Assembly (NCBI RefSeq): GCF_019295435.1
Contig: NZ_WEKL01000001.1
Span: forward strand, 41,036-99,284
Direction of reading: 5' to 3'
DNA: 58,249 nt
DNA from: Aquimarina litoralis
Lineage (GTDB): Bacteria > Bacteroidota > Bacteroidia > Flavobacteriales > Flavobacteriaceae
In this document: positions 44,621-53,626 of the stretch, in pieces
How positions within the stretch are numbered: the stretch's first letter is position 1
Layout: each line of letters starts with the position of its first letter
The notes under the pieces: model-generated
What the model was told of the DNA's origin: nothing
Database searches by the model: none
What the model saw: only the letters and a program-made list of their open reading frames with translations
Made by a program: the position numbers and the translations under genes

Positions 44621-45985
44621 ATGAGAAAAATTGTAAGCCTATTTTATGTATGCTTAAGTTTAATAATATTATCGTGTGGGAGCGATGATGATACTTTTGT
44701 GAATGTTCCACCAGAAAAAGTTTCGAATATCGAAATAGAAGTCATTGAAGGGACATTGGTGCAAGTCAGTTGGGAGCCTTCAGAAGATGTCAATAATGAT
44801 CAAATATCCTATGATTTGGTTATAAATGAAAAAATTCTGGCTAGCAAAACAAATGAAACCACTTTACAGTTCGATGCAAGTCAGTTCATTCCTAATACTG
44901 ATCCTGATGGAAAAAATAACAAGACTAATCGTATAGAATTATTAGCCAAGGGATTGAGTTTGGAACTAGATATCAAGATCACATCATTCGATTCTAATGG
45001 TGGTGTGTCCGAAGATGCTGTAGTAAACAGAAATGTTTTTATGAACAGAGATCCTCAAGAGTTTTCTTTTAATTTTATCAATTTTGATTTGTTTGCATAT
45101 AACTGGTTAGAAATTTCTTGGACACCAGCAACAGATCCTGACGGAGATATTTTGTCTTATGATATTTATTTTAATGACACGGTTATTAGAGAAAATTATG
45201 TGATAGGGTCTAATGATGTTAACGGGTTTCTGTTCTATAATCAAGATTTTAGAGAATTTATAGATTCTGAATTTGTAATTAGAGTAGTTGCTAATGATCG
45301 TACCGGTGGAACTAACGAGATAAGTAGAACTTTTAATTTTAGAGGTACAGATGTTGATCTAGGGATATTGACACTTCCATATGAAGAGAATATAGCATTT
45401 GAAATCTTAGAAGATGAACCAGATAATAAGGTAGGTTATACTTTTGAAATAGAACGTTCTATTGGTTTTTCTGTTGTACAAGAGTCTGGCAATGTGTCAT
45501 TTAGCTTATTTTCCGAGAATGGAGATTTTATTGCTAATGGATTTAATAATATTCTACTTGCTTCATTAGAAACCGGAACATATTATCTTGAAGTAATTAA
45601 TAATAATTTTGGTCTTGCTGCAAACGGAACTATGAATCTTACTTTACAAGATTATGATTCTTCAGATTTAGATTTGGGAACGTTGAACATTCCATTTAGT
45701 GAAACTTATAACTATGATACAACCAGCGAAGTAGATAGAGCTATTGCATTCAATTTTAGTATAGATAGTCAATCAGATTATGTGTTTGAAACAACATTTG
45801 CAAATTATGATACCTTTTTAAGACTGTATGATTCCTTTGGAAATCTTATCGGTTCTAATGATGATGGAGGAGCAGGTACGTTATCTAGAATGGTAGGTTC
45901 TTTAAGTGCCGGTAGTTATTCAATTGAGGTGTCTGGTTTCGGTTCTTCAGTTGGATTAGGAACTTTATCAGTTAGTTTACAATAG
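44621..45985 (+). CDS. surface lipoprotein with FN3-like and PPC-like domains
   Basis: A lipoprotein of 454 residues. The signal peptide ends in LSLIILSC with lipidated Cys19, followed by GSDDD, an acidic export signal that in Bacteroidota sends lipoproteins to the cell surface. Residues 30-125 and 145-245 look like fibronectin type III domains (VSWEPSEDVNNDQISYDL; ISWTPATDPDGDILSYDI, a repeated core). Residues 250-350 and 355-454 are related to bacterial pre-peptidase C-terminal domains (DLGILTLPYEENIAF; DLGTLNIPFSETYNY, then YDTFLRLYDSFGNLIGSNDDG). No catalytic domain is present, so it may bind carbohydrate or protein at the surface. It stands alone between two terminators. Confidence 0.8.
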   Translation: MRKIVSLFYVCLSLIILSCGSDDDTFVNVPPEKVSNIEIEVIEGTLVQVSWEPSEDVNNDQISYDLVINEKILASKTNETTLQFDASQFIPNTDPDGKNNKTNRIELLAKGLSLELDIKITSFDSNGGVSEDAVVNRNVFMNRDPQEFSFNFINFDLFAYNWLEISWTPATDPDGDILSYDIYFNDTVIRENYVIGSNDVNGFLFYNQDFREFIDSEFVIRVVANDRTGGTNEISRTFNFRGTDVDLGILTLPYEENIAFEILEDEPDNKVGYTFEIERSIGFSVVQESGNVSFSLFSENGDFIANGFNNILLASLETGTYYLEVINNNFGLAANGTMNLTLQDYDSSDLDLGTLNIPFSETYNYDTTSEVDRAIAFNFSIDSQSDYVFETTFANYDTFLRLYDSFGNLIGSNDDGGAGTLSRMVGSLSAGSYSIEVSGFGSSVGLGTLSVSLQ

Positions 45986-46006
45986 AAAAGTGAATTCTTA
46001 TTGCAT

Positions 46007-46046
46007 AACCACATTCGTTTGGTCGAATGTGGTTTTTTGTTTTTTT
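46007..46046 (+). terminator. rho-independent terminator
   Basis: AACCACATTCG (46007-46017), six-base loop, CGAATGTGGTT (46024-46034), then a T-rich tract. It ends the surface lipoprotein transcript. Confidence 0.88.
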
Positions 46047-46094
46047 TAGGACAAACACCACATTCATTTTTTATCTTTAATGGAAAAAAGAAAA

Positions 46095-46748
46095 ATGAAA
46101 AAAATTAAACTTTGTACTTTAGCGCTTGTTTTGGCATTTATAAGTACTATGAATTCACAGGATTCAGAAACTTTATACGAAGCAGGAGATATTAAGATGG
46201 GAATAGCTGCAGTTCCACTTATGGATTTCGATAATGGATTTAGCGGAGTAGCCGTAAAACAAAGCCTATCTTATTATTTATCAGAACGTTTTGCTATTAA
46301 TACTTCGGCTTTTGCATTGTTTCCACAAGATATAGAGCAAGAAAATGGTAGAGATGTAGAAGTACAAGCGTATGGGTTTATACCATCTTTTAGAAAACAT
46401 GCAATTAATAGTGGAAAATTTAGTTTCTATTTTGAGTCTGGAATAGGGATTGGTGCGATTCGATATGAAACAAATGATCCTGCAGATATTGCAATAGAAG
46501 ATAATAGTGGTGGTTTGTTATTATTTGCAGCAGGTGCTGGAATTAATTATAAATTTGCCAAGTGTTTAGAATTAGAATTTGGTCTTCCTTATATGTATGG
46601 TCTTAATATCACAAATGGAGAAGATTCAAAGCTATTCTCTGGTGTTGCATTTAATTTTGGAATGAATATTGTCTTTAATACCAGAGATATTAAAAAAATG
46701 AAAGAAAAACATCGTGAACGTTTAAAAGAAAAATGGAACAAAGAATAA
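46095..46748 (+). CDS. outer-membrane beta-barrel protein
   Basis: An exported protein of 217 residues from ATG 46095. The signal peptide MKKIKLCTLALVLAFISTMNSQ is followed by alternating-hydrophobicity strands (IKMGIAAVPLMDF, SLSYYLSERFAINTSAFALF, SFYFESGIGIGAIRY, LLLFAAGAGINYKFA, VAFNFGMNIVFNT), the pattern of a small eight-stranded barrel. An ATG at 46080 would add five residues, but TATCTTTA just before it (46072-46079) looks like a -7 box, favouring the later start. The basic tail (KKMKEKHRERLKEKWNKE) is unusual for a barrel, which normally ends in an aromatic residue. Its 3' end overlaps the next gene by 16 bases. Function unknown. Confidence 0.75.
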   Translation: MKKIKLCTLALVLAFISTMNSQDSETLYEAGDIKMGIAAVPLMDFDNGFSGVAVKQSLSYYLSERFAINTSAFALFPQDIEQENGRDVEVQAYGFIPSFRKHAINSGKFSFYFESGIGIGAIRYETNDPADIAIEDNSGGLLLFAAGAGINYKFAKCLELEFGLPYMYGLNITNGEDSKLFSGVAFNFGMNIVFNTRDIKKMKEKHRERLKEKWNKE

Positions 46749-47245
46749 ATTTGAAAACACTACTTACAAAAATCGGCTTATTAGGAATTTTAATGACTTT
46801 TGCCCAATGTGCTACAAGTCAGAAAATAGATAAAATTGCACCTGTAGAATTAAACGCTCCTTATTTTCAAAAATGGGTTTCCGGTATTCGAGGAGGCGGT
46901 CAAGGTTTCACACTGTATTTTCCAGTAGCCAAAGAATCGGATGTTGTATTACATACAGCTTATTTTAAAGGAAAAAAAGTTGATCTAAATTTTAATCAAA
47001 GAGAAGGTTTTTATAGAGGAAAATATACAGATCCTGAAAGTGTAAAACCCGATATGATTATGAGTGGTGATGCTAAAGACGAATACGGTAATAAAGCACC
47101 TAAAGTAGAAGAAAAAACACCCTTTGTCCTTAAAGATGACGAGTGTATTATTGCTTACACCAAATCAGGAAAAGAAGGATTTTTCAAACTCGATAAATTA
47201 CCAGAAAAAGAATTGGAAGCGTATCCAATGAAGCCAAGGCAATAA
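46733..47245 (+). CDS. lipoprotein of unknown function
   Basis: A lipoprotein of 170 residues. The signal peptide runs to ILMTFAQC with Cys26. The mature part contains WVSGIRGGGQGFTLYFPV, a VLHTAYFKGKKVDLNF strand pair, FYRGKYTD and a charged C-terminus, with a beta-rich pattern. I do not recognise a named family, but the compact Ig-like pattern is common among flavobacterial hypothetical lipoproteins. It overlaps the upstream barrel gene by 16 bases and precedes a flippase by 26 bases, so it is probably an envelope protein co-expressed with both. Confidence 0.75.
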   Translation: MEQRINLKTLLTKIGLLGILMTFAQCATSQKIDKIAPVELNAPYFQKWVSGIRGGGQGFTLYFPVAKESDVVLHTAYFKGKKVDLNFNQREGFYRGKYTDPESVKPDMIMSGDAKDEYGNKAPKVEEKTPFVLKDDECIIAYTKSGKEGFFKLDKLPEKELEAYPMKPRQ

Positions 47246-47271
47246 AATTGTATTTTTAGAGCCGTAATAAT

Positions 47272-48729
47272 TTGCAATTGGGAATTTTTCAGAAACTTTT
47301 TAAGCAAACTTTTATATATGGAATGGCAACTGTGTTACCACGCATGTTGTCATTTCTTTTGGTACCCTTATATACAAATCAATTACCAACTGAGGAGTAT
47401 GGTAAAGTCTCTATTATTTTCTCATACTTTGTACTTTTTAACGTAATTCTCGCGTATGGAATGGAAACCGCTTTCTTTCGGTTTTTTAATAAAGAAAAGA
47501 ATAAGGACAATGTTGTTAGTACATCTGCAATATCAATTGCGATTTCATCCTTTGTATTCCTGATAATAGCCTTATTACTAAAACATCAAATAGCAGATTG
47601 GATAGATATAAAACTTAAATATATCAACCTTGTTATTTGGATATTATTATTAGATGCTTTGGTGATTATTCCATTTTCTTGGTTACGGGCCAAAGAGCGT
47701 CCTATAAGATATGCAATTATTAAAATCACAAACGTTGCAATAAATTTTGGTCTTAATATATTTTTCTTGCTCTTTCTTACGGAGCTTTCATTCCATTTTT
47801 CATTTTTAAATTGGATATGTAAAGATGATTATGAAATCAGTTATATTTTTATTTCAAATCTTATTGCAAGTGGATTTGCATTAGTGGCGCTGATATCATT
47901 TTATTCTAAAATATCATATCGTTTTGATAAAGAATTGTGGAAGAAGATGATGAAATATGCTCTGCCAATTCTCATAGCAGGAATTGCATATTCAATTAAC
48001 GAAACATTTGATAGAATTCTTTTGGACTTTTTATTACCTGAGGATGTTGCAGACCATATGGTAGGTGTATACTCTGCCTGTTATAAACTAGCCTTGTTTA
48101 TGACTTTATTTGCAACGGCTTTCAGATTAGGAATTGAACCTTTTTTCTTTAACTATGCTTCTAATAAAAATGCTCCTGATACTTATGCAAGAATAACCAA
48201 GTATTTTGTGATTTTAGGTTCTTTTATATTCCTATTTGTAATTGTTTTTGTGCATGTTTTAAAAATAGCTTTCTTAAGAGATACATCATATTGGGAAGCG
48301 GTAAAGATAGTTCCGTTAATTTTATTAGCTAATTTTTGCTTAGGTATTTATCATAATCTTTCAGTTTGGTATAAAGTAACAGATAGAACCAGATTTGGAG
48401 CTTATATTTCCGTTTTTGGTGCAGTAATTACTTTACTTCTTAACTTTTTATTAATTCCAAAATACACCTACATAGGTTCTGCTATTGCTACTTTAGCTGC
48501 CTATGGTTCTATGATGATGATATCTTGGTATTTAGGTAGGAAATATTATCCAATCCCATACGATCTTAAGAAGATAGGAGCGTATCTTTTATTGTCAATT
48601 AGTTTTTCGATAATTTCTTTTTACATTTTCGATAGTAATTATATAATTTCTATCCCACTCTTACTAGTGTTTTTAGTAATTTTGTATGCTTTTGAAAAAA
48701 AAGAAATAAAACAACTATTAAAAAGATAA
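47272..48729 (+). CDS. MOP-superfamily oligosaccharide flippase
   Basis: A polytopic protein of 485 residues with 12-14 helices. The N-terminus FKQTFIYGMATVLPRMLSFLLVPLYTNQLPTEEYG is a clear MATE/Wzx-like start; YLGRKYYPIPYD precedes the last helices. Unlike the flippase at 3181-4533 it lies in a housekeeping-like envelope cluster with a sugar nucleotidyltransferase and a DUF4292 protein. It may therefore serve a conserved envelope glycan rather than the variable polysaccharide. The start is TTG at 47272; TTG at 47278 would also fit, and no ATG precedes the first helix. Confidence 0.85.
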   Translation: MQLGIFQKLFKQTFIYGMATVLPRMLSFLLVPLYTNQLPTEEYGKVSIIFSYFVLFNVILAYGMETAFFRFFNKEKNKDNVVSTSAISIAISSFVFLIIALLLKHQIADWIDIKLKYINLVIWILLLDALVIIPFSWLRAKERPIRYAIIKITNVAINFGLNIFFLLFLTELSFHFSFLNWICKDDYEISYIFISNLIASGFALVALISFYSKISYRFDKELWKKMMKYALPILIAGIAYSINETFDRILLDFLLPEDVADHMVGVYSACYKLALFMTLFATAFRLGIEPFFFNYASNKNAPDTYARITKYFVILGSFIFLFVIVFVHVLKIAFLRDTSYWEAVKIVPLILLANFCLGIYHNLSVWYKVTDRTRFGAYISVFGAVITLLLNFLLIPKYTYIGSAIATLAAYGSMMMISWYLGRKYYPIPYDLKKIGAYLLLSISFSIISFYIFDSNYIISIPLLLVFLVILYAFEKKEIKQLLKR

Positions 48730-48760
48730 CAACGCTGTATAATGGCGTAATAAAACAACT

Positions 48761-49195
48761 ATGCAAATAAACATCATTAACAAATCATCTCATAAATTAC
48801 CTCATTACGAAACAATTGCTTCTGCAGGAATGGACTTGCGAGCCAATATTACTGAGTCAATAACTCTTAGACCTTTAGAAAGAACAATTGTTAAAACAGG
48901 ATTGTTTATTGAGTTACCTGTTGGTTTTGAAGCGCAAGTAAGACCAAGAAGTGGATTAGCAGCAAAAAAAGGAATTACAGTTTTAAATGCTCCAGGAACT
49001 ATAGATGCGGATTATAGAGGTGAAATAGGTGTAATTTTGGTCAACTTGTCTAATGAAGATTTTGTAGTAGAAAATGGTGAAAGAGTTGCTCAGTTGGTGA
49101 TCGCAAAACACGAACGAGCAGAATGGAATGAAGTAACAGAATTATCAGAAACTTCTAGAGGTGAAGGTGGCTTTGGAAGTACAGGAGTTAAATAA
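48761..49195 (+). CDS. dut: dUTP diphosphatase
   Basis: A trimeric dUTPase of 144 residues hydrolysing dUTP to dUMP. All five motifs are present: [36 protein letters not shown] with the catalytic Asp, [11 protein letters not shown], and the flexible C-terminal [10 protein letters not shown]. Full length. It lies 31 bases after the flippase and 25 before the nucleotidyltransferase. Confidence 0.97.
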   Translation: MQINIINKSSHKLPHYETIASAGMDLRANITESITLRPLERTIVKTGLFIELPVGFEAQVRPRSGLAAKKGITVLNAPGTIDADYRGEIGVILVNLSNEDFVVENGERVAQLVIAKHERAEWNEVTELSETSRGEGGFGSTGVK

Positions 49196-49220
49196 TCAAC
49201 CAATCAAAAAAACATAAGTA

Positions 49221-50237
49221 ATGAAAATTATTGTGCCAATGGCCGGAAGAGGTTCTAGATTAAGACCTCATACATTAACTGTTCCTAAACCATTAATTCC
49301 TGTAGCAGGAAAACCAATTGTTCATAGATTAGTTTCGGATATAGCTAAGGTTCTGGGAGAACCTGTAGATGAAATAGCATTCGTATTAGGAGATCCTGCT
49401 TTCTTTGGAGATGATGTGGTAGAAAGCTTAACGGCTCTTGCTTCAGAATTAGGTGCAAAAGCTTCTATATACCGACAAGATCAACCGTTAGGAACGGGTC
49501 ATGCTATTATGTGCGCAAAAGATTCGTTATCAGGACCTGCAGTTGTGGCTTATGCAGATACATTGATAAGAGCAGATTTTAATCTAGATAAAGAAGCGGA
49601 TGCCGTAATTTGGGTAAAACAAGTTGATCAACCTGAAGCTTATGGAGTAGTGAAACTTAATGAAAAGAAAGAAATTGTAGAGTTGGTAGAAAAGCCTAAA
49701 GAATTTGTTTCGGATCTAGCAGTGATAGGAATCTATTATTTTAAAGATATTGGAGTTCTAAAAGATGAGTTGCAATATGTGTTAGACAACAATATTATCA
49801 ATGGAGGAGAGTATCAGATAAATGATGGAATAAAAAGAATGATGGCAGATGGCAAAGTTTTTGTTACTGGTCAGGTGGATGAATGGATGGATTGTGGTAA
49901 TAAAAATGTAACTGTCGAAACCAATACTAGAATGCTAGGTTTTTTAGAAAAAGATGGTGAAAATCTAGTGAGTGATGATGTAACTTTAGAAAACGCAACT
50001 ATTATTCCTCCTTGTTGTATTGGTAAAGGTGTTACGATTGCAAATGGATCGGTAGGTCCTAATGTTTCTATTGGTGATGGTTGTGCAATTGAAAATAGTG
50101 ATATTAAAAATAGCTTAATACAGAACCAAACTGTCATAAAAAATGCTAACTTAGACAATGCTATGGTTGGAAATCACGTTTATTACGACGGAACATATAC
50201 AACAATTAGTATTGGAGACTATTCTACCTTAGAATAA
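49221..50237 (+). CDS. sugar-phosphate nucleotidyltransferase with left-handed beta-helix tail
   Basis: A cytoplasmic enzyme of 338 residues. The nucleotidyltransferase domain has the activator/phosphate loop PMAGRGSRLRPHTLTVPKPLIPVAGKP, the metal-binding Asp in YADTLI, and LVEKPKEF. Residues 245-335 carry hexapeptide repeats (VTIANGSVGPNVSIGDGCAIENSDI). This combination resembles glucose-1-phosphate thymidylyl- or uridylyltransferases of the GlmU/RfbA superfamily. An insertion with the motif AFVLGDPAFFGDDVV is typical of the flavobacterial group. The substrate is not determinable. It follows dut by 25 bases and precedes the TPR gene by five. Confidence 0.85.
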   Translation: MKIIVPMAGRGSRLRPHTLTVPKPLIPVAGKPIVHRLVSDIAKVLGEPVDEIAFVLGDPAFFGDDVVESLTALASELGAKASIYRQDQPLGTGHAIMCAKDSLSGPAVVAYADTLIRADFNLDKEADAVIWVKQVDQPEAYGVVKLNEKKEIVELVEKPKEFVSDLAVIGIYYFKDIGVLKDELQYVLDNNIINGGEYQINDGIKRMMADGKVFVTGQVDEWMDCGNKNVTVETNTRMLGFLEKDGENLVSDDVTLENATIIPPCCIGKGVTIANGSVGPNVSIGDGCAIENSDIKNSLIQNQTVIKNANLDNAMVGNHVYYDGTYTTISIGDYSTLE

Positions 50238-50242
50238 TTTGG

Positions 50243-51619
50243 ATGATTAAATTTTGTCGACATATCACATTGAGCTTGGTGCTGACCATTGGATTGGGTA
50301 GTACCATGTTTTCTCAAGAAATAGAATCTCTAAAGAAAATAGAGATTTTTGATGATTTGGGTGATGTGTCGGATGTTTTTAGAGAGAGTTTCTTTGAAGC
50401 TCTAAAAGAAAGAGCAATCACAAATTACGAAAAGGCAATTAGCGCTTTAGAAAGATGTATAGAGGCAAATCCAAAACCAATTGTTTTATACTATGAATTA
50501 GGAAGTAATTATCTAGAGCTAAAGCAATATGATAATGCTGCTACCAATTTCAAAAAGGTATTAGAAGAAAGACCAAATGATCGTTATGTCTTAGAGTTAC
50601 TTTTTGAGGTATATTTTACTCAAAGGAAGTATGCCGAATCTGTGGAAGTGGTGGAGAAGTTAGTAAATTTCGACAGTATGTACAAAGAGCAGTTAGCTAA
50701 TCTTTACTTTTTAGAATCTAGATATGATGATGCACTAAGAGTGGTAGATGAATTAATAGAAGAGCTTGGACTAGATCCTTATAGAGATAAGTTGCGAAAG
50801 AAAATTTCCTTGAAAATTAATAATCCTAATTCACAGATAATTAGATTGCAAGAAAAAATAGCAGCCAATCCAAAGGAAGAACAAAATTATTTGAATCTAA
50901 TTTATTTATATAGTCAGGATAATCAGGTAGAAAAGGCTTTTGGTACTGCACAAATATTATTAGAGCAAGTACCAAAATCTGAATTAGCCCATTTAGCTTT
51001 ATATAAGTATTATTTAGATGATAATTTACCTAAGGATGCAATTAAATCAATGAAAGTAGTATTGTCTTCTGATAAAATTGATGAAGAATCTAAATATAAA
51101 GTGGTCAATGACTTTTTGGTTTATGTCGATAAAAATCCTCAATATGAAACAAAACTTATTGAAGTAACAAAGATCTTTTCTGAAGATGCAGGCAATAGTA
51201 AGGTGTTTACCGAGATAGGAAATTATTTCTATGATAAAGATAGAAAGGAATTGGCATTGAATTATTATGAAAGAGGAATTAAAGATAATGCCAGTAACTT
51301 TGGGATTCTTAGAAAAATATTGCTTTTACAATTAGATCTTAAAAGATATGAAAAGGCTAAAGTGGGGAGTGAATTAGCAATAGAGTTATATCCTTCACAA
51401 CCTATTCTTTATTTGGTTAGTGGTGTTTCGCTAATAAACCTTAATGATTATGAAGAAGCTATAGATATTTTAAGTATTGGAATGGACTACATCATTGATG
51501 ACTTCAAAATGGAATCTGATTTTTATGATCAAATTGGCGAAGCTTACCTAAAAATGGGTAATGAAGCCAAAGCCAAAGAATATAAAGACAGATCTGTTGA
51601 ACTTAAAAAAAAATCATAA
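50243..51619 (+). CDS. exported tetratricopeptide-repeat protein
   Basis: A periplasmic or outer-membrane-associated protein of 458 residues. A signal peptide (about residues 1-25, ending in GSTMFSQ) is followed by TPR motifs over nearly the whole length: NYEKAISALERCIEANPKPIVLYYELGSNYLELKQYDNAATNFKKVLEERP near the start, and LALNYYERGIKDNASNFG and EAIDILSIGMDYIIDD near the end. It acts as a scaffold for protein complexes. The neighbour DUF4292 lipoprotein begins six bases later, so the two probably work in the same envelope process. No partner can be named from sequence. Confidence 0.85.
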   Translation: MIKFCRHITLSLVLTIGLGSTMFSQEIESLKKIEIFDDLGDVSDVFRESFFEALKERAITNYEKAISALERCIEANPKPIVLYYELGSNYLELKQYDNAATNFKKVLEERPNDRYVLELLFEVYFTQRKYAESVEVVEKLVNFDSMYKEQLANLYFLESRYDDALRVVDELIEELGLDPYRDKLRKKISLKINNPNSQIIRLQEKIAANPKEEQNYLNLIYLYSQDNQVEKAFGTAQILLEQVPKSELAHLALYKYYLDDNLPKDAIKSMKVVLSSDKIDEESKYKVVNDFLVYVDKNPQYETKLIEVTKIFSEDAGNSKVFTEIGNYFYDKDRKELALNYYERGIKDNASNFGILRKILLLQLDLKRYEKAKVGSELAIELYPSQPILYLVSGVSLINLNDYEEAIDILSIGMDYIIDDFKMESDFYDQIGEAYLKMGNEAKAKEYKDRSVELKKKS

Positions 51620-51625
51620 AGGATA

Positions 51626-52399
51626 ATGAATAGACTGTTTTATCTATTATGTTTTTGCCTTGTCATACTAAATTCCTGTAAAGGGACCAAAGCTGTTTCT
51701 GGAGCTTCTGTTAAAAAGCTGAAAACAGCTAAGATTATTTCTAATCACTCTAGTAATGATTTCAATTTTACCACACTGAACGCTAGGGTAAAGGTTAGAT
51801 ACGATGATGGAAAACAATCATTTAGTCCAAATGTGACGCTGCGTCTAGAAAAAGATAAAAAAATATGGGTAAGTGCTAAACTTTTAGGTATTACACTTGC
51901 TAAAGCATTGATTACACCTGAAAAAGTAAGTTATTATGAAAAAGTAAATAACACTTACTTTGAAGGTGATTTTAAGTTGTTGAGTGAATGGTTAGGAACC
52001 GAGTTAGACTTTGAAAAAGTACAGCAATTATTACTAGGTCAGGCATTATTCAATTTAAACAATGAAAAATATAGCTCATCTATAGCAAACCAAAAATATA
52101 GGTTGCAACCTAAAAAAGAACTAGCCTTATTCGAGCGATTATTCATTATAAATCCTGATAATTTTAAAATATTCTCACAGCAACTCAAACAGCCATTGGA
52201 GAATAGAAATTTACTAATCAATTATAGTAGCTATCAAAAAGTTGGAAATCAGGATTTTCCCAAAGAAATTAATATTATGGCAACCGAAGGAGTTGCCAAA
52301 ACCGTCATTATGATTGAATATCGTAATGTAGATTACAATCCAAAAGTAAGTTTTCCGTTTAAAATACCATCAGGATACGAGGAAGTCACCATAGAATGA
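51626..52399 (+). CDS. DUF4292 lipoprotein (LolA/LolB-like fold candidate)
   Basis: A lipoprotein of 257 residues with lipidated Cys18 (LVILNSC). The mature region holds FNFTTLNARVKVRYDDGKQSFSPNVTLRLEKDKKIWVSAKLLGITLAKALITPEKVSYYEK, the typical DUF4292 core, which resembles the convex beta-sheet of LolA/LolB lipoprotein carriers (NARVKV, VTLRLEKDKKIWVS). A role in lipid or lipoprotein transfer is inferred from this resemblance. Its stop overlaps the start of the EnvC-like gene (ATGA), so both are translationally coupled, an arrangement I recall as usual in flavobacteria. Confidence 0.88.
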   Translation: MNRLFYLLCFCLVILNSCKGTKAVSGASVKKLKTAKIISNHSSNDFNFTTLNARVKVRYDDGKQSFSPNVTLRLEKDKKIWVSAKLLGITLAKALITPEKVSYYEKVNNTYFEGDFKLLSEWLGTELDFEKVQQLLLGQALFNLNNEKYSSSIANQKYRLQPKKELALFERLFIINPDNFKIFSQQLKQPLENRNLLINYSSYQKVGNQDFPKEINIMATEGVAKTVIMIEYRNVDYNPKVSFPFKIPSGYEEVTIE

Positions 52400-53625
52400 G
52401 GTTAAAACAGTTGATATATTTTATTGGAATGCTATTAATTAGTATTCCTTCTTTTTCGCAAAGTGCAAAACAGCAGCAGCTAGAAGAACAACGCCGTCGT
52501 CTAAAAGCGCAGATTGAAGAAATGAAGGCTTTGCTCGCAGATACGAAGCAAAAAGAAAGATCGGTATTGGATGAAGTAGAAACTTTAAACTCTCAAATAA
52601 GTACAAGACAAAATCTTATAAAAATTACAAATCAACAAGCTAATCTTCTAACAAGGGAGATCAATACAAACCTAAAAAAAATGGGTTCGTATCGAGATGA
52701 GCTGAAGGTGTTGAAAGAGGATTACGCCAAGATGATTGTAAAATCATATAAAAGTAAGTCTCAGAATAGTAAGATTATGTTTTTATTGTCTTCTACTGAT
52801 TTTATGCAAGCTTATAAGCGTTTGCAATATATGAAGCAATACAACGAGCATCGCAAGGAACAAGCAGAACAGATACAAACAAGAACAGAAGAACTTCAAA
52901 CATTAAATAAAGATCTATTAGAGCGAAAGAAGAATAAAGAGCAATTAATAGCTGAAAATAGAGACGCTCACGAGCAGCTTAAGGAAGAAAAAAAGCAGCA
53001 ACAAACACTAATGGCTTCTATCCGTAAAAAAGAAGGAACCTATAAGAAGGAAATAAAGAAAAAACAAGAGCAAGCAAGTGCAATTGATAAGGCGATCGAA
53101 AAATTAATTCGAGAAGCGATAGCAAAAGCAAATAAAAAAGCTGGTAAAAAAGCATCTAAAAAAGGTTCTGCCACCACTTTTGCGTTGACTCCAGAAGATA
53201 AAAAATTGGCAGATAATTTTACGTCTAACAAAGGAAAGTTTCCTTGGCCTGTAGGTACAGGAAAACTTACAAAGAAATACGGACGTCAACCACATCCAAC
53301 ACTTCCAAATATTCAAATTAATAGTAGCGGTGTAGAGTTAGAAACCAGACCAGGAGAAAAGGCAAGAGCTATTTTCCAAGGAGAAGTAATGGCTATTCAA
53401 CAACTTAAGAATGCCGGAAAATTAGTGCATATACGACACGGTAATTATATTACAGTGTATTACAATCTAGAAAATATTTCTGTAAAGGAAGGGCAAAAGG
53501 TTTCTACCAAACAAAATATTGGAGAAGTCCGAGTAAACCCGCGAACAGGTCGTGCTGTTATGAAGTTTCTGGTTTTTAAAGACACAAAAAAACTAAATCC
53601 ACAGTCTTGGATTTATAAAATGTAA
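52396..53625 (+). CDS. EnvC-like murein hydrolase activator with degenerate LytM domain
   Basis: An exported protein of 409 residues: signal peptide to about residue 22 (IPSFSQ), a long coiled coil at about 25-260 (QQQLEEQRRRLKAQIEEMKALLADTKQKERSVLDEVETL), and an M23/LytM fold at about 280-405. The zinc ligands of active M23 enzymes are missing: the usual H-x-G-x-D region reads INSSGVELE, the YxHL region reads YYNL, and the HxHFE motif reads VMKFLVF. Like EnvC, it is thus probably an activator of an amidase during septum cleavage rather than an enzyme. It overlaps the DUF4292 gene by four bases and is followed one base later by the TauE gene. Confidence 0.88.
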   Translation: MRLKQLIYFIGMLLISIPSFSQSAKQQQLEEQRRRLKAQIEEMKALLADTKQKERSVLDEVETLNSQISTRQNLIKITNQQANLLTREINTNLKKMGSYRDELKVLKEDYAKMIVKSYKSKSQNSKIMFLLSSTDFMQAYKRLQYMKQYNEHRKEQAEQIQTRTEELQTLNKDLLERKKNKEQLIAENRDAHEQLKEEKKQQQTLMASIRKKEGTYKKEIKKKQEQASAIDKAIEKLIREAIAKANKKAGKKASKKGSATTFALTPEDKKLADNFTSNKGKFPWPVGTGKLTKKYGRQPHPTLPNIQINSSGVELETRPGEKARAIFQGEVMAIQQLKNAGKLVHIRHGNYITVYYNLENISVKEGQKVSTKQNIGEVRVNPRTGRAVMKFLVFKDTKKLNPQSWIYKM

Positions 53626-53626
53626 T

